Below, piece after piece: positions 48,887 to 59,250 of a stretch of 64,000 nucleotides of DNA. Positions within the stretch are counted from its first letter, which is position 1; each line of letters starts with the position of its first letter. Both the position numbers and the translations under genes were made by a program. The stretch is from Pseudomonadota bacterium (lineage in GTDB: Bacteria; Pseudomonadota; Gammaproteobacteria; Steroidobacterales; Steroidobacteraceae). Below the pieces are notes generated by a model. That model saw only the letters and a list, made by a program, of their open reading frames with translations. It was not told where the DNA came from and made no database searches. The stretch spans positions 1-64,000 of the forward strand of contig JANXOV010000144.1 of the NCBI GenBank assembly GCA_025357635.1, read 5' to 3'.

Positions 48887-49300
48887 TCACTCGCGGTGAA
48901 CGTTGCGGAAACTGCGCTTCAGGAACAACCACTTGCCGCCGCGCTTGACCACCACGTCCTCGTAGCGGCCGCGATCGCGCTTGGTCGTGCCGGCGGCGTC
49001 TTTGTAGACCTCGGAATTGTAGGAGCGCACCTTTGCGGTATCGCCGCTGATTTCGATCGAACCCGGCGTGGCGACGAATACGATGCCGGGGAAGTTCGTC
49101 ATCGCTGCCTTCCACATCTCCACGATCTGCTTGCGACCTTTGACCGTGCCCACCTGCGGGTAGTCCGGCAGCTCCCATACGCCATCCTCGGCCCAGGTGG
49201 CTCCCCAGGCCTCGGCATCGACGCGGCACACGGCATCGGCATAGGTTTCGAGCAGCTCGCGGATCGCAAGGCGATCTTCAAAGGCGCCGGCAAAGGGCAT
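48887..49300 (-). CDS. SnoaL/NTF2-like family protein
   Basis: FEDRLAIRELLETYADAVCRVDAEAWGATWAEDGVWELPD. Confidence 0.8.
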   Translation of the reverse strand: MPFAGAFEDRLAIRELLETYADAVCRVDAEAWGATWAEDGVWELPDYPQVGTVKGRKQIVEMWKAAMTNFPGIVFVATPGSIEISGDTAKVRSYNSEVYKDAAGTTKRDRGRYEDVVVKRGGKWLFLKRSFRNVHRE

Positions 49301-49312
49301 CGCAATTCTCCT

Positions 49313-50848
49313 TCAGCTCTTGGGGCGAAACGACTCGCGCAATTCTCGACGTAAAATCTTCCCCGCCGCATTGCGCGGCAGCGCCGCCACGAACTCGATG
49401 CGCTTTGGACACTTGTAGCGCGCGATCCGCGTGCGCGCGAATTCGATGATGCTCTGCGCCTGCCGGTCTTCCTCGCTGCGCGGCACGACCACGGCGGTCA
49501 CTACTTCGCCCCAGGTGGCGTCGGACACGCCGATGACGGCGACGTCGAACACGCCCGGGTGCGAACGGATCGCATTTTCCACTTCGGCGGGGTAGACGTT
49601 TTCCCCGCCGGTGATGATCATGTCCTTGACCCGGTCGCGCAGGAATAGATAGCCATCCTGGTCGATGAAGCCCGCATCGCCGGTGCGCAGCCAGCCCTGC
49701 GCGTCGAGGGTCTTCGCCGTTTCCTCGGGTCTGCCGAAATAGCCGCTCATATTGGCGATGGAGCGGGTGAGAATCTCACCGGTCTCACCGCTCTTGCAGG
49801 GGCGCCCCTGCGCATCGCAAATCTTCAGCGCGACGCCGGGCAGCGGCACGCCCACAGAGTTCAGGCGCGCTCCGCGAGCGGGGTCATGATCCTCGGGCGG
49901 CAGCGCGACGATGGTGCCCGAGGTTTCCGTCATGCCGTACATCTGCACGAAGCCGCAGCCGAATACCTGCATCGCTTCATCCAGCAACGCGGCCGGCATG
50001 GGCGCGCCGCCATAGCAGATGTGGCGCAGGAAGGAAAAATCGCTCGTGCGCGCCTGCGGGTGGCGGATGGCGATCTGAATGGCGGTGGGCACCATCATGA
50101 TCTTGTTGATGCGGTGCTCGACCATCAATTCGAACACGGCATGCGGATCGAAATCCGCGCTGACCACGCCCGTGGCGCCGCTCATCAAGGACCAGATGCC
50201 CCAACCGGTGCCGCTGATGTGCGCGGCCGGCATGGCGATCAGGCTGATGTCCTCGCTCGACCAGGTGTACCAGGGCGGCATCGTGTCCGGCGTCATGCCG
50301 GCACGCAGGCCGAACAGGCTCTGGTGCGTGAGCACCACGCCCTTGGGCCGCCCGGTCGTTCCGGAGGTGTACAACTGCAGTGCCGCGTCGGTGACTGCGG
50401 CCTGGTGATGCGGATTGGAGGCCACCTGCGCGTCGCGCCAGGCTGCAAAGCCGTCGCGCCCCGCGTTGTCGAGCCGCACGATGCGCGGCGCGATCTGCGT
50501 GGCGGTGGCTTCGAAGCCGTGTTCGGCGAGCAGCCATTTGGGCTGGCAATCCTCGATGAGATCGGCCACTTCGGGTGCAGCGAGCCGCCAGTTGATGGGC
50601 GCCATGACGGCGCCGGTCTTGGCTGCGCCAAGCAGTGCTTCGAAATAGTGCAGGGAGTTCTTGCCCAGATAGGCGACGCGATCGCCGGGCAGCACGCCGG
50701 CACTGATCAGTCCATTGGCAACCTGGCAGGCATGCCGCTCCAGTTCACCGAAACTCAGCGCCCCGCCGGCGCCGCGCAACGCGATCTTTGCGCCGCGCTC
50801 CGCGACGTGCTGCCGCGCGATGTTTCCGAGTGTGATGCCCGCCTGCAT
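49313..50848 (-). CDS. AMP-dependent acyl-CoA synthetase/ligase
   Basis: LYTSGTTGRPKGVVLTH; LRTGDAGFIDQDGYLFLRDRVKDMIITGGENVYPAEVE. Confidence 0.92.
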   Translation of the reverse strand: MQAGITLGNIARQHVAERGAKIALRGAGGALSFGELERHACQVANGLISAGVLPGDRVAYLGKNSLHYFEALLGAAKTGAVMAPINWRLAAPEVADLIEDCQPKWLLAEHGFEATATQIAPRIVRLDNAGRDGFAAWRDAQVASNPHHQAAVTDAALQLYTSGTTGRPKGVVLTHQSLFGLRAGMTPDTMPPWYTWSSEDISLIAMPAAHISGTGWGIWSLMSGATGVVSADFDPHAVFELMVEHRINKIMMVPTAIQIAIRHPQARTSDFSFLRHICYGGAPMPAALLDEAMQVFGCGFVQMYGMTETSGTIVALPPEDHDPARGARLNSVGVPLPGVALKICDAQGRPCKSGETGEILTRSIANMSGYFGRPEETAKTLDAQGWLRTGDAGFIDQDGYLFLRDRVKDMIITGGENVYPAEVENAIRSHPGVFDVAVIGVSDATWGEVVTAVVVPRSEEDRQAQSIIEFARTRIARYKCPKRIEFVAALPRNAAGKILRRELRESFRPKS

Positions 50849-50874
50849 GCATCGTTCTTTAAGGGCCGGCCGCG

Positions 50875-52047
50875 CTACAGCACCGGTTTGGGAAGGGACG
50901 CATCATCCTGCAGATACCAGTTCACCCATTCGTGAAAATATTGATTGCCGCGCTCATTGTGGCCAAACACCAGATTGTCGAATGCGTGGGCCTGAAGCCC
51001 TTTCTGGATGTCCATGCCGATGACGTAGTCCTCGTTATAGGTGACATCGCGCAGGAAGTTGATCATGGTTTCGATGCCGGCGCGATCCGCATCGTCCGTG
51101 GGTGGAGCGCGGCGCGCATACAGCAGCACCGTGCGGTTCTTGTCCGGTGTCGGTCCGGGGAACAGCTGTGCAATCTGCGCCAGCTCCGGTGCGAGAAATG
51201 CCGATACGTTGGGAAAGAAGATGCGTACGAAATCGAAACCGTTGTTTTCCTGGTCGCCCCAGGTCTCTCGCGGCAGTTCTTTCAGTTTGCCGATGCTGCG
51301 CTGGGGGAAGCCGATGCGCAGGTGCGGACCGAACGCTTCATAGTGCGTCACGTTGGCCGGCGTGCGCGGAAAAATGGTCTGCGGATGGAGCTTGGCGAAG
51401 TGATACCCCTCCAGATAGCCGTCGAAGGCGATTTTCCAATTGGCGCCCTCGATCACCCGCGACCCGAGGAAATTCCAGTTCGCCAGATCGGCCGCTTCGT
51501 AGTCCAGCAAGAATTTGCCGTAGTACGCATCCAGGTCCAGCGGGGCGTTGGGGGTGAGGGAGACGAAAATCATCCCGGCGCGTTCTTCGCAGGGCAGTTC
51601 GCTCAGCCGCTTGGACTGCTTGTCGATTTCGCCGAATTTCTGCGCATCGGCCACGCTGATGAGCTTGCCGTCATTGGCATAGGTCCAGCCGTGGTAGGCG
51701 CAGGAGAAGCGTGCGCAATTGCCGTGACCTTCTTTGGCGATGGGCGCGCCGCGATGGCTGCAGACGTTGAAGAATGCGTGGCACCTGCCGCCCTTGTCGC
51801 GCGTGATGAGCAGGGGCAGTCCCAGCGCATCCATCGCCTTGTAGTCGCCCGGCTTGGGCATTTCGCAGCTCAAGGCCAGCATGAGCGGCACGCGCTTGAA
51901 GATCAGCTCGACTTCGGCGTGCCATTGGTCAGGATCAGTGTAGCTGCGCGTGGGCACCGACAAAATTTTGTCGGTCATGAAGGTTTTGTCGTTCTCGACG
52001 TAGTCGAGCATGACCTGCGCAATATCGCCGATGTGTTGGCGGTCCAT
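50875..52047 (-). CDS. Rieske aromatic ring-hydroxylating oxygenase alpha subunit
   Basis: Rieske motif CSHRGAPIAKEGHGNCARFSCAYHGWTY; Fe site GYHFAKLH. Confidence 0.9.
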   Translation of the reverse strand: MDRQHIGDIAQVMLDYVENDKTFMTDKILSVPTRSYTDPDQWHAEVELIFKRVPLMLALSCEMPKPGDYKAMDALGLPLLITRDKGGRCHAFFNVCSHRGAPIAKEGHGNCARFSCAYHGWTYANDGKLISVADAQKFGEIDKQSKRLSELPCEERAGMIFVSLTPNAPLDLDAYYGKFLLDYEAADLANWNFLGSRVIEGANWKIAFDGYLEGYHFAKLHPQTIFPRTPANVTHYEAFGPHLRIGFPQRSIGKLKELPRETWGDQENNGFDFVRIFFPNVSAFLAPELAQIAQLFPGPTPDKNRTVLLYARRAPPTDDADRAGIETMINFLRDVTYNEDYVIGMDIQKGLQAHAFDNLVFGHNERGNQYFHEWVNWYLQDDASLPKPVL

Positions 52048-52058
52048 GGGTTGCTCCG

Positions 52059-52850
52059 TCAGGCCTTGCCGGTTGCCTTGGCGATGGACTGGGCCATGTC
52101 CTGCTTGGTGGGGTTGGTGCGCAGCGTCAGTCCGCCGTTGACCTGGAGGTTTTCGCCGGTCATGAAGCACTCATCGCTCGCCAGCCACACGGCCGCCGCG
52201 GCGATATCCTCCGAGGTGCCGATGCGGCCGAGCGGATAGCCCTTGAGGAAGGAGTCGAACAGGCCCGGAATGGCCTTGCCCTGCGCGGTCATCGGCGTGT
52301 CGGTCAGGCCCGGGGAGATGGAATTGGCGCGGATGCGCTGTCGGCCGAACTCGTTCGCCACGCAGCGGATCACGTGGTCGGTGCCGGCCTTGGTGCCCAT
52401 GTAGGCGGCGTGATCGTTGAGCATGATTTTGGCCGTGGCCGAGCTGATCTGAATGATCGAGCCGCCCTTGGGCATGGACTTGATCATGGTCTGAAAAAAC
52501 TGGAAGGGGCCGATGTATTGTAGAGCGGTCATCTGCAGCAGTTCTTCGCCAGTGGTTTCCAGGAAGGGCTTGAGCAGGCCCCAGCCGGTGGCGTTCACGG
52601 CGATGGAAATGCTGCCCATGGTCTGCAGTGCCGTTCTGGCCAGCGCTTCCAGGTCGGCCAGGCGCGTGATGTCGCATTGAGCGGCATGTCCGCCGATTTC
52701 GGCGGCGAAGCGCTGCAGCTCGTCCATCTTGCGCCCGGCCACCAGCACCTGCGCGCCTTCTGCGCGAAAGCGGCGCGCGATGACCTGCGCCATGTTGCCG
52801 CGATTGCCGGCGCCGAGTACCACTGCACATTGACCGTTGAGTCGTCCCAT
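52059..52850 (-). CDS. SDR family oxidoreductase
   Basis: AVVLGAGNRGNMAQVIARRF; AAYMGTKAG; SISPGLTDTP. Confidence 0.88.
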   Translation of the reverse strand: MGRLNGQCAVVLGAGNRGNMAQVIARRFRAEGAQVLVAGRKMDELQRFAAEIGGHAAQCDITRLADLEALARTALQTMGSISIAVNATGWGLLKPFLETTGEELLQMTALQYIGPFQFFQTMIKSMPKGGSIIQISSATAKIMLNDHAAYMGTKAGTDHVIRCVANEFGRQRIRANSISPGLTDTPMTAQGKAIPGLFDSFLKGYPLGRIGTSEDIAAAAVWLASDECFMTGENLQVNGGLTLRTNPTKQDMAQSIAKATGKA

Positions 52851-53002
52851 AGGCTGCTATGGTTGCGCAGGATCCAGCGCATATGCAACTGTTGCGAACG
52901 TTAGGTTCGAGGGCGCGAATCCTATTCAAAACGCCAGTAGCGCGGCTTGCCGCTTTGGCCGAGCATCGGTAAGAATCGCATCCGCTCAACGGGAGAAGGC
53001 AT

Positions 53003-53761
53003 ATGGATCTGGGTTTGAAAGGCAAGAAAGTCATATTGACCGGCGGCAGCCGCGGTATCGGCCGCGCCGCGCTCGACATCTTCGCGGCGGAGGGCTGCGA
53101 TGTGGCCTTTTTCTCACGCAATCAGGCGCAGGTGGACGACACGGTGAAAGCGCTGTCGACACACGGCCACAAGGTGTACGGATCCACCTTCGACATGAAC
53201 GACATGTCTGGCTATGCGGCCTGGCTCAAGGGCGCGGCGGAGCAGCTCGGCGGATGCGACATTTTCGTCCCTGGCGCCAGTTCCTCGGGTTCGCAGGCCA
53301 CGGGCGATTGGAAGAAGACCGTGGACTTCGATCTGTTGGGCACGGTTCAGGGCTGCGAGGCGCTGCAGCCCTATCTGAAGAAGTCCGGCTCCGGCTCGGT
53401 GATCATCATGTCGAGCACCGCCGCGTTTGAAACATTCCTCGTGCCGCAAGCCTTCAACGCCATCAAGGCGGCGCTGCTCACCTACAGCAAGCAATTAAGC
53501 CAGGCGTGGGGCCCGAAGGGCATTCGCGTCAACGCAGTGTCACCGGGGCCCATCACTTTTCCGACCGGCAATTGGGAAACCATCAAGACGGCCGCGCCGG
53601 CGCTGTATGAGTCCACGCTTGGCCAGTTTGCGCTGGGCCGGTTTGGCGTGCCCGAAGATGTGGCACGAACCATCGTGTTTCTGGCCAGCCCGGCCTCCGG
53701 CTACACCACCGGCACCAACGTCGTGGTCGACGGCGGCTATACCAAACGGGTTCAGTTTTAA
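53003..53761 (+). CDS. SDR family oxidoreductase
   Basis: KVILTGGSRGIGRAALDIF; VNAVSPGPI; VVVDGGYTKRVQF. Confidence 0.88.
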   Translation: MDLGLKGKKVILTGGSRGIGRAALDIFAAEGCDVAFFSRNQAQVDDTVKALSTHGHKVYGSTFDMNDMSGYAAWLKGAAEQLGGCDIFVPGASSSGSQATGDWKKTVDFDLLGTVQGCEALQPYLKKSGSGSVIIMSSTAAFETFLVPQAFNAIKAALLTYSKQLSQAWGPKGIRVNAVSPGPITFPTGNWETIKTAAPALYESTLGQFALGRFGVPEDVARTIVFLASPASGYTTGTNVVVDGGYTKRVQF

Positions 53762-53781
53762 GCGCAGTTCAATCGGGGCCG

Positions 53782-54495
53782 TTACTGCGCCTGCATCGCA
53801 CCGCCGTCGACGAAGAATCCCTGCCCGCTCATGAAGCGCGCATCGTCGGAGGCAAGGAAGGCGATGACGTCAGCAATGTCCTGCGGTTGCCCAAGCCGGC
53901 CTAGGGCCGCCTTGTGTTCCCAATAGTCTTTGAACTGCGGCATGGCGGTGAAGGCGGGCGCGGTCATCGGCGTCTCGATGGCGCCGGGCTGCAGACAATT
54001 GACGGTGATGCCAAAGGGTCCGAGTTCGCAGGCGATGGAGCGCGTCATGCCGAGCACGGCGTGCTTGGATGTGCCGTAGGCCACCAGTCCCGCGGCGCCG
54101 AAGCGTGACATCGTGGAGCCGATGGTGATGATGCGGCCGCGGCGGGACTTCTTCAGCGGTTCCACGGCGGCACGAATGATGCGAAACACGGCGGTGACGT
54201 TCACCGCCAATACCTGATCCCAGTATTCATCCGTGTGGTCTGCGAGCGGCGCGAACGCGCTGATGCCGGCGCAGGGGACGAGAATGTCCAGGCCGCCGAG
54301 GCGAGCAACCGCCTCGGCCACCAGTATTTCTGAAATGCCCGGAGCGGTCACATCAGCGATGCGCCCGACTTCACCGGCGCGGTCTACCGTATACACCTGA
54401 GCGCCGTCCGCGGTCAGTCGCGCCGCCGTCGCCGCACCGATGCCCGAGCCGGCGCCGGTCACGAGTGCGACGCGCCCGTGCAGCGCCGCGCTCAT
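53782..54495 (-). CDS. SDR family oxidoreductase
   Basis: VALVTGAGSGIGAATAARL; YGTSKHAVLGMTRS; GQGFFVDGGAM. Confidence 0.9.
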   Translation of the reverse strand: MSAALHGRVALVTGAGSGIGAATAARLTADGAQVYTVDRAGEVGRIADVTAPGISEILVAEAVARLGGLDILVPCAGISAFAPLADHTDEYWDQVLAVNVTAVFRIIRAAVEPLKKSRRGRIITIGSTMSRFGAAGLVAYGTSKHAVLGMTRSIACELGPFGITVNCLQPGAIETPMTAPAFTAMPQFKDYWEHKAALGRLGQPQDIADVIAFLASDDARFMSGQGFFVDGGAMQAQ

Positions 54496-55511
54496 GCGCC
54501 GATCTTGAGAATCAGCTTGCCGTCGTTGGCGCCGGAGAACAATTTCATGAAGGCGGGGTAGGCGTTCTCGATGCCCTCTTCGATCTGCTCGTCCAGCAGA
54601 AGCTTGCCCTGCGACATCCATTGTGCCAGCTGCGCTCCCCCTTCGGCGAAGCGTGGCACATAGTCACGCACCAGAAAGCCGATCATCGAGGCCTGCTTGA
54701 CGATCAGCTGCCAGATGTTGCGTGCGCCGACCTTGCCGCTGGCACTGTTGTATTCGCTGATCAAACCGCACACTACGATGCGTGCCTTGTCCGCCAGGTT
54801 CATCAGGCCCGCATCCAGAATGTCGCCGCCCACGTTTTCGAATATGACGTTGACGCCCTTGGGTGCAACCGCGGCGATCGCCGCGCTGAGTTGCGCTGCG
54901 GATTTGCCGCGGTAGTCGATGGCCTCGTCATACCCATAGCGCTCTTTCAGCCGCTTGCACTTGGCCGCGCCGCCGGCGATGCCGATGGTACGGCAGCCCT
55001 GGATCTTGGCGATTTGTCCCACCAGGGAGCCGACCGCGCCGGCGGCGCCGCTGACCAGTACAGTCTCGCCGCTGCGGGGCCGGCCCGACTCGAGCAGTCC
55101 GAAATAGGCCGTCATGCCGACCGCGCCAAGACCGGAGAGGAAAAAACTCGGGGAGGGCACGCGCGAGACGTCGATCTTGCTGGTGAAGCCGCCGGGCGCG
55201 ACCAGGGAGTATTCCTCGATGGCATTGAGCCCCAGCACCCAGTCACCGGGTTTGAAATCCGGATTCGCCGAACTGTGCACTCTGCCTACGGTGGTAGCGC
55301 GCACCGGGTCACCCAGTTTGATGGGCGGCATGTAGGAGGGTTCGTCGTCCATCCAACCGCGCTGTGCCGGATCCAGTGAGGCGAAGTGGTTGCGCACGTA
55401 GAACGAGCCTGCCGGCGGCTCGGCAAGGGGCGTCTGGGCCAGCGAAAAGTCCTCCGGCACGGGCGTTCCTTTGGGGCGTCTAATCAGAAGAAACCGGCGA
55501 TTCATGGTCAT
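54492..55511 (-). CDS. NADP-dependent MDR-type oxidoreductase
   Basis: GETVLVSGAAGAVGSLVGQIAKIQGCRTIGIAGG; 4-nt overlap with SDR. Confidence 0.88.
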   Translation of the reverse strand: MTMNRRFLLIRRPKGTPVPEDFSLAQTPLAEPPAGSFYVRNHFASLDPAQRGWMDDEPSYMPPIKLGDPVRATTVGRVHSSANPDFKPGDWVLGLNAIEEYSLVAPGGFTSKIDVSRVPSPSFFLSGLGAVGMTAYFGLLESGRPRSGETVLVSGAAGAVGSLVGQIAKIQGCRTIGIAGGAAKCKRLKERYGYDEAIDYRGKSAAQLSAAIAAVAPKGVNVIFENVGGDILDAGLMNLADKARIVVCGLISEYNSASGKVGARNIWQLIVKQASMIGFLVRDYVPRFAEGGAQLAQWMSQGKLLLDEQIEEGIENAYPAFMKLFSGANDGKLILKIGA

Positions 55512-55619
55512 GGGAGACTCCGCGCTTTCGTTGACCGGCAACCTTACCATGGCGCGTTAAGGCAGCACCTGCGCATAATAATAAGTGGGGCGTATTTTGC
55601 GCCGATGTCAGGATGCACC

Positions 55620-56384
55620 ATGACTTCATCTGCACGTTTGACGGGAAAGATCGCCTTGGTGACCGGCGCAGCGTCGGGCTTGGGTGAGGCCATCAGCCGC
55701 CGCTTCGCGGCCGAAGGCGCGCGCGTGATCATCGCAGATATTGATGAAACGGCCGGAAAGGCGGTGGCCGCCTCATTGGGATCAACGGCGCGCTTTGTGC
55801 GGCTGGATGTGACCGATGAGAACAGCTGGCTGGGCGTGTTTCAGGACCTCAAAGCGCAGGAAGGCCGGCTCGATGTGCTGGTCAACAACGCCGGCATCAC
55901 CACCATGGGATCCATCGAATCCTTGTCGGTGGCGGGCTTCAAGAACATGCTGGAAATCGATCTCGTGGGCGTGTTCATCGGCTGCAAGCACGTGGCCGCG
56001 TTGATGCGCCCCAAGGGCGGATCCATCATCAACATGTCTTCGATGTGCGGCATCCGCGCGCAAGCCGATCTTGCCGGCTACAACGCGGCAAAGGCGGGCG
56101 TCACGCTGCTCACCAAATCGGTGGCGCTGCATTACGCCAGGCAACGCGATGGGATTCGCTGCAATTCCATTCATCCGGGCGCCATCCACACCCCCATTCT
56201 GGAGAAGGTGATGGCGCAGGTGGAGGATCCCAAAGCGCTGCTCGCCAGTTTCGAGGCCGGCCATCCCATCGGCCGGCTGGGCAGGCCGGAAGAAATCGCC
56301 GCCATTGCGTTGTATCTGGCCAGTGATGAGTCCGCCTTTGCCACCGGCGGGGAGTTCGTCGTCGACGGCGGCTCCTCGCTTTGA
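55620..56384 (+). CDS. SDR family oxidoreductase
   Basis: KIALVTGAASGLGEAISRRF; YNAAKAGVTLLTKS; GGEFVVDGGSSL. Confidence 0.9.
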   Translation: MTSSARLTGKIALVTGAASGLGEAISRRFAAEGARVIIADIDETAGKAVAASLGSTARFVRLDVTDENSWLGVFQDLKAQEGRLDVLVNNAGITTMGSIESLSVAGFKNMLEIDLVGVFIGCKHVAALMRPKGGSIINMSSMCGIRAQADLAGYNAAKAGVTLLTKSVALHYARQRDGIRCNSIHPGAIHTPILEKVMAQVEDPKALLASFEAGHPIGRLGRPEEIAAIALYLASDESAFATGGEFVVDGGSSL

Positions 56385-56404
56385 ACCTTTAGTCGCAGCG
56401 CCAC

Positions 56405-56935
56405 TTGAAACCGTCGCTTCCCATTCGACAGATCGCCTATTTCGGCACGGATGCCCGCGCCGCCGCGATCCTGCACAGTCAAGCCTATGGGTCGGGTCCG
56501 TTCTTCGTGGCCGAACACATTCCCTTGCGCCGTGCAGTGCATCGCGGCGTGGAGCGCACGCTGGATCACACCTCCGCCTATGGGCAGTGGGGACCGGTCA
56601 TGATCGAATTCGTGCAGCAGAATAATTCCGGACCGTCCGCCTTTCATGACATGTACCCCGAGGGTAGTGGCCGCAGCGGCATTCATCATGTCGCGCTGTT
56701 CGTGGATGACATCCACGAATCCATCGTGCAGTACAATGCCAACGGCCAGGAAACGGCCTTGTACGCGGAAATGAACGGCGGCTTCGCGTTCGCCATGATC
56801 GACGCGCGCGCCGAACTTGGCCACATGATAGAGCTGTATCAGCCGCTGCCGCAGCTCACCGGCTTTTACCGCATGGTCGCCGACGCAGCGAAGGATTTCA
56901 ATGGCCGCGAGCCGCTGCGCGCCATCAGACTGTGA
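56405..56935 (+). CDS. VOC (glyoxalase/bleomycin resistance-like) family protein
   Basis: IRQIAYFGTDARAAA...SGIHHVALFVDDIHESIVQYNANGQETALY...ELGHMIELYQP; TTG start. Confidence 0.8.
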   Translation: MKPSLPIRQIAYFGTDARAAAILHSQAYGSGPFFVAEHIPLRRAVHRGVERTLDHTSAYGQWGPVMIEFVQQNNSGPSAFHDMYPEGSGRSGIHHVALFVDDIHESIVQYNANGQETALYAEMNGGFAFAMIDARAELGHMIELYQPLPQLTGFYRMVADAAKDFNGREPLRAIRL

Positions 56936-56941
56936 GTTGCG

Positions 56942-57709
56942 CTAGGCGGGCCGGTCCTTGATCCAGGCGATGCCACGCCGCAGCATGGTGTAGAACACCG
57001 GCAGATCCCAGGCGCAGCGTTCCACGGTCGGCCACCACTCCAGCAGCGGCTGCAGATCGTAGTGACCGCGGCAATGCCCCAGCGTCAGATACAGAACGGC
57101 GCCTTTGCCGATGGTGTGAATGTAGAACACCGGATGACTGCGCGATTCTTTCCAGTCGTGTTCGACGAAGCCCGTGCCGTCACCGGCGAACTGCGTCTCG
57201 AGCAGCACGTGCAGCTTGCCGTGCGTCTCCATCAAATATAGTTCATCGGTGGTGTCGAACGGCTCAACGCCATTCACCAGCGGATGTGAGGGGTCTGCCA
57301 CCGTGACGCGATACGGCGCAATCGGCGGATGCGCGATGAATTGCGAGCCCAACGTCTGCATGTGCAGCGGCGCCCAACGCGGCGCATCCCACAGTCCGTT
57401 GGACAACAAACGCAAAATGGAGTTGGTGCCGTGCAGCGCATACCAGCGCCCGCCGGCTTCCAGCCATTTCTTCAACGCTTCCTGCGCGGGCAGCGAGGGC
57501 ATGACATCGCAGGTGTAGCTGATGAGAATGTCGGCCTTGGCGATGGCTTCCAGATTCTCGTAGTCCTCGAACACGCGCACCCGCACGCGTTCATCTTCAG
57601 CCAGCAGCTTCAGTAATTCCAGCCGCGCGAAATCGATGTCGTGATACTTGCCGCCGGCAATCAGCATACAGCGGATTTTTTTGGGATGCGCCGTCTGCGT
57701 CAAGCTCAT
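56942..57709 (-). CDS. ThuA-like domain protein
   Basis: LIAGGKYHDIDFARLELLKLLAEDERVRVRVFEDYENLEAI; WYALHGTNSILR; GKGAVLYLTLGHCRGHYD. Confidence 0.8.
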   Translation of the reverse strand: MSLTQTAHPKKIRCMLIAGGKYHDIDFARLELLKLLAEDERVRVRVFEDYENLEAIAKADILISYTCDVMPSLPAQEALKKWLEAGGRWYALHGTNSILRLLSNGLWDAPRWAPLHMQTLGSQFIAHPPIAPYRVTVADPSHPLVNGVEPFDTTDELYLMETHGKLHVLLETQFAGDGTGFVEHDWKESRSHPVFYIHTIGKGAVLYLTLGHCRGHYDLQPLLEWWPTVERCAWDLPVFYTMLRRGIAWIKDRPA

Positions 57710-59112
57710 TTCTCCAGGTACTTGTCGAGCGTCTGGTGAAACTGCCGGATGCGGATTTCCTGGTAGTCGCTCAGATTCACCTGATTCGTCTTCGACAGCT
57801 TCAAACCATCTTGAACGTAGGGAATATTCGTCATGTCCTGTTCGAACACCGCTCCGAGCACGCCGAGTTCCGGCGCGTCGGTCCACGGTTGCTCCTGCCC
57901 CAGCAGCTTCATCGGCACGCCGCGCGGCATCGGCTTGCCCGGCGGCACGCGCGTCAGAATGCGCACTTCCATCAGGCTGTGGTCTGGATCGCCCCAGGGT
58001 CTGAAGCGATAGACGATGTTGGGCATGAAGCCGCCCCAGGGCGCGAAGTTCGGAAACACGTTGTAGACCAGCGCATCGAGCAGTTCCGAATCCGTCGCCT
58101 GACTGTGATCGTGCCCAAAGGCATTGCTGTAGTTTTCGCGCATGGCTTGACCGAGCGCGCGCCGCGCCGTGGCGCCTGGCGGCACCTTCACGGCGAAGGC
58201 ATCGGTGTTCTCATCGTAGTTCTCGGCGGAGCGGCCGTTGAACTTGATGAATTCATCCACGATCCATTGCTGTTCCTTGCCCTTGGGGTCGACGTGCGGC
58301 GACATGATGCCGAAGGGCACCAGGTTGACGTTGACGTTGTCGCCCCAGGTCCAATAGGCGCTGTTCTCATCCGCCGTGAAAGGCAGAAGCTGCGGATGCG
58401 TGACCACCGTGTGCCACGCTTCCATGAATGCCTCCATCGTGACTTTCCAGTTGGCTGGGATCACTTTGCCGACCCAGATCACCGTGGTGCACTGATCGTG
58501 GCGCCAGCGTTCGAAATGCTGTGGCAGCGGTGCCAGGAATTGCGCCAGGCTCGCACCGCCTGGGTTTTCGCGCAGGAAGATGTAGCCGCCCCAACGGCTG
58601 ACCTGCGCTTCGGGCAGGCGCATGTTCTCGTCCTTCAGGTTCGGAAAATCCCAGCGGCAGGGGATGCTCTTGAAACTGCCGTCGTTGTTCCAGGTAAAGC
58701 CGTGGAAAGGGCATTTGAATTGGTCTGCATTGCCGTCGGCCGTGCGCAGCTTGCGGCCGCGATGCAGGCACACGTTGTGAAAAGCTCGCACCGAACCGTC
58801 TTTCTGGCGGCTGACGATGTAGGAGCGGCCCGCGTTCTCATAGACGACGTAATCGCCGGCCTCCGGCATGTCCTCCTCGCGCGCGGCAAACTGCCACACA
58901 TTGGGCCACATTTTCGCGTTTTCCAATTGCTGGAACTCGATGCTCGTGTAGCGATCGGCCGCGATCGGCTCGGAACCGCGATACGTGTAGCTTTCCCGCG
59001 TCAGATATTCCGGGACCGGGCGGGCGTCGGTTTTCATCAGATCGGTCCAGCTGATGCCGGCCGAGCGATTGGTGCCGCCGGCGGGTCGCGAAGGATTGCC
59101 AGTGTTGGACAT
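57706..59112 (-). CDS. Rieske aromatic ring-hydroxylating oxygenase alpha subunit
   Basis: CLHRGRKLRTADGNADQFKCPFHGFTWNNDG; EAFMEAWHTVVTHPQ. Confidence 0.9.
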   Translation of the reverse strand: MSNTGNPSRPAGGTNRSAGISWTDLMKTDARPVPEYLTRESYTYRGSEPIAADRYTSIEFQQLENAKMWPNVWQFAAREEDMPEAGDYVVYENAGRSYIVSRQKDGSVRAFHNVCLHRGRKLRTADGNADQFKCPFHGFTWNNDGSFKSIPCRWDFPNLKDENMRLPEAQVSRWGGYIFLRENPGGASLAQFLAPLPQHFERWRHDQCTTVIWVGKVIPANWKVTMEAFMEAWHTVVTHPQLLPFTADENSAYWTWGDNVNVNLVPFGIMSPHVDPKGKEQQWIVDEFIKFNGRSAENYDENTDAFAVKVPPGATARRALGQAMRENYSNAFGHDHSQATDSELLDALVYNVFPNFAPWGGFMPNIVYRFRPWGDPDHSLMEVRILTRVPPGKPMPRGVPMKLLGQEQPWTDAPELGVLGAVFEQDMTNIPYVQDGLKLSKTNQVNLSDYQEIRIRQFHQTLDKYLEK

Positions 59113-59250
59113 GGGCGTCAGGACTCCTGAACTTCAAATCGGATTTGAGTGTTTAGCATGCGCGCAAAGCCTCCGGTGCGTCACCTATCCGAAAGCATAG
59201 ATTGATTCCGGCCTGGATTGAGTCATCCTGTGGTCAAGGGGAGAGTAACC

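Noticed and set aside
50932-52239. 435-aa plus-strand ORF
   Set aside because: Antisense to the Rieske gene; composition of a mirror frame.
54465-55379. 304-aa plus-strand ORF
   Set aside because: Lies antisense to the oxidoreductase at 54492-55511, which has clear family motifs; the plus ORF is a high-GC shadow frame.
57736-59130. 464-aa plus-strand ORF
   Set aside because: Antisense to the Rieske oxygenase at 57706-59112; no recognisable motifs.
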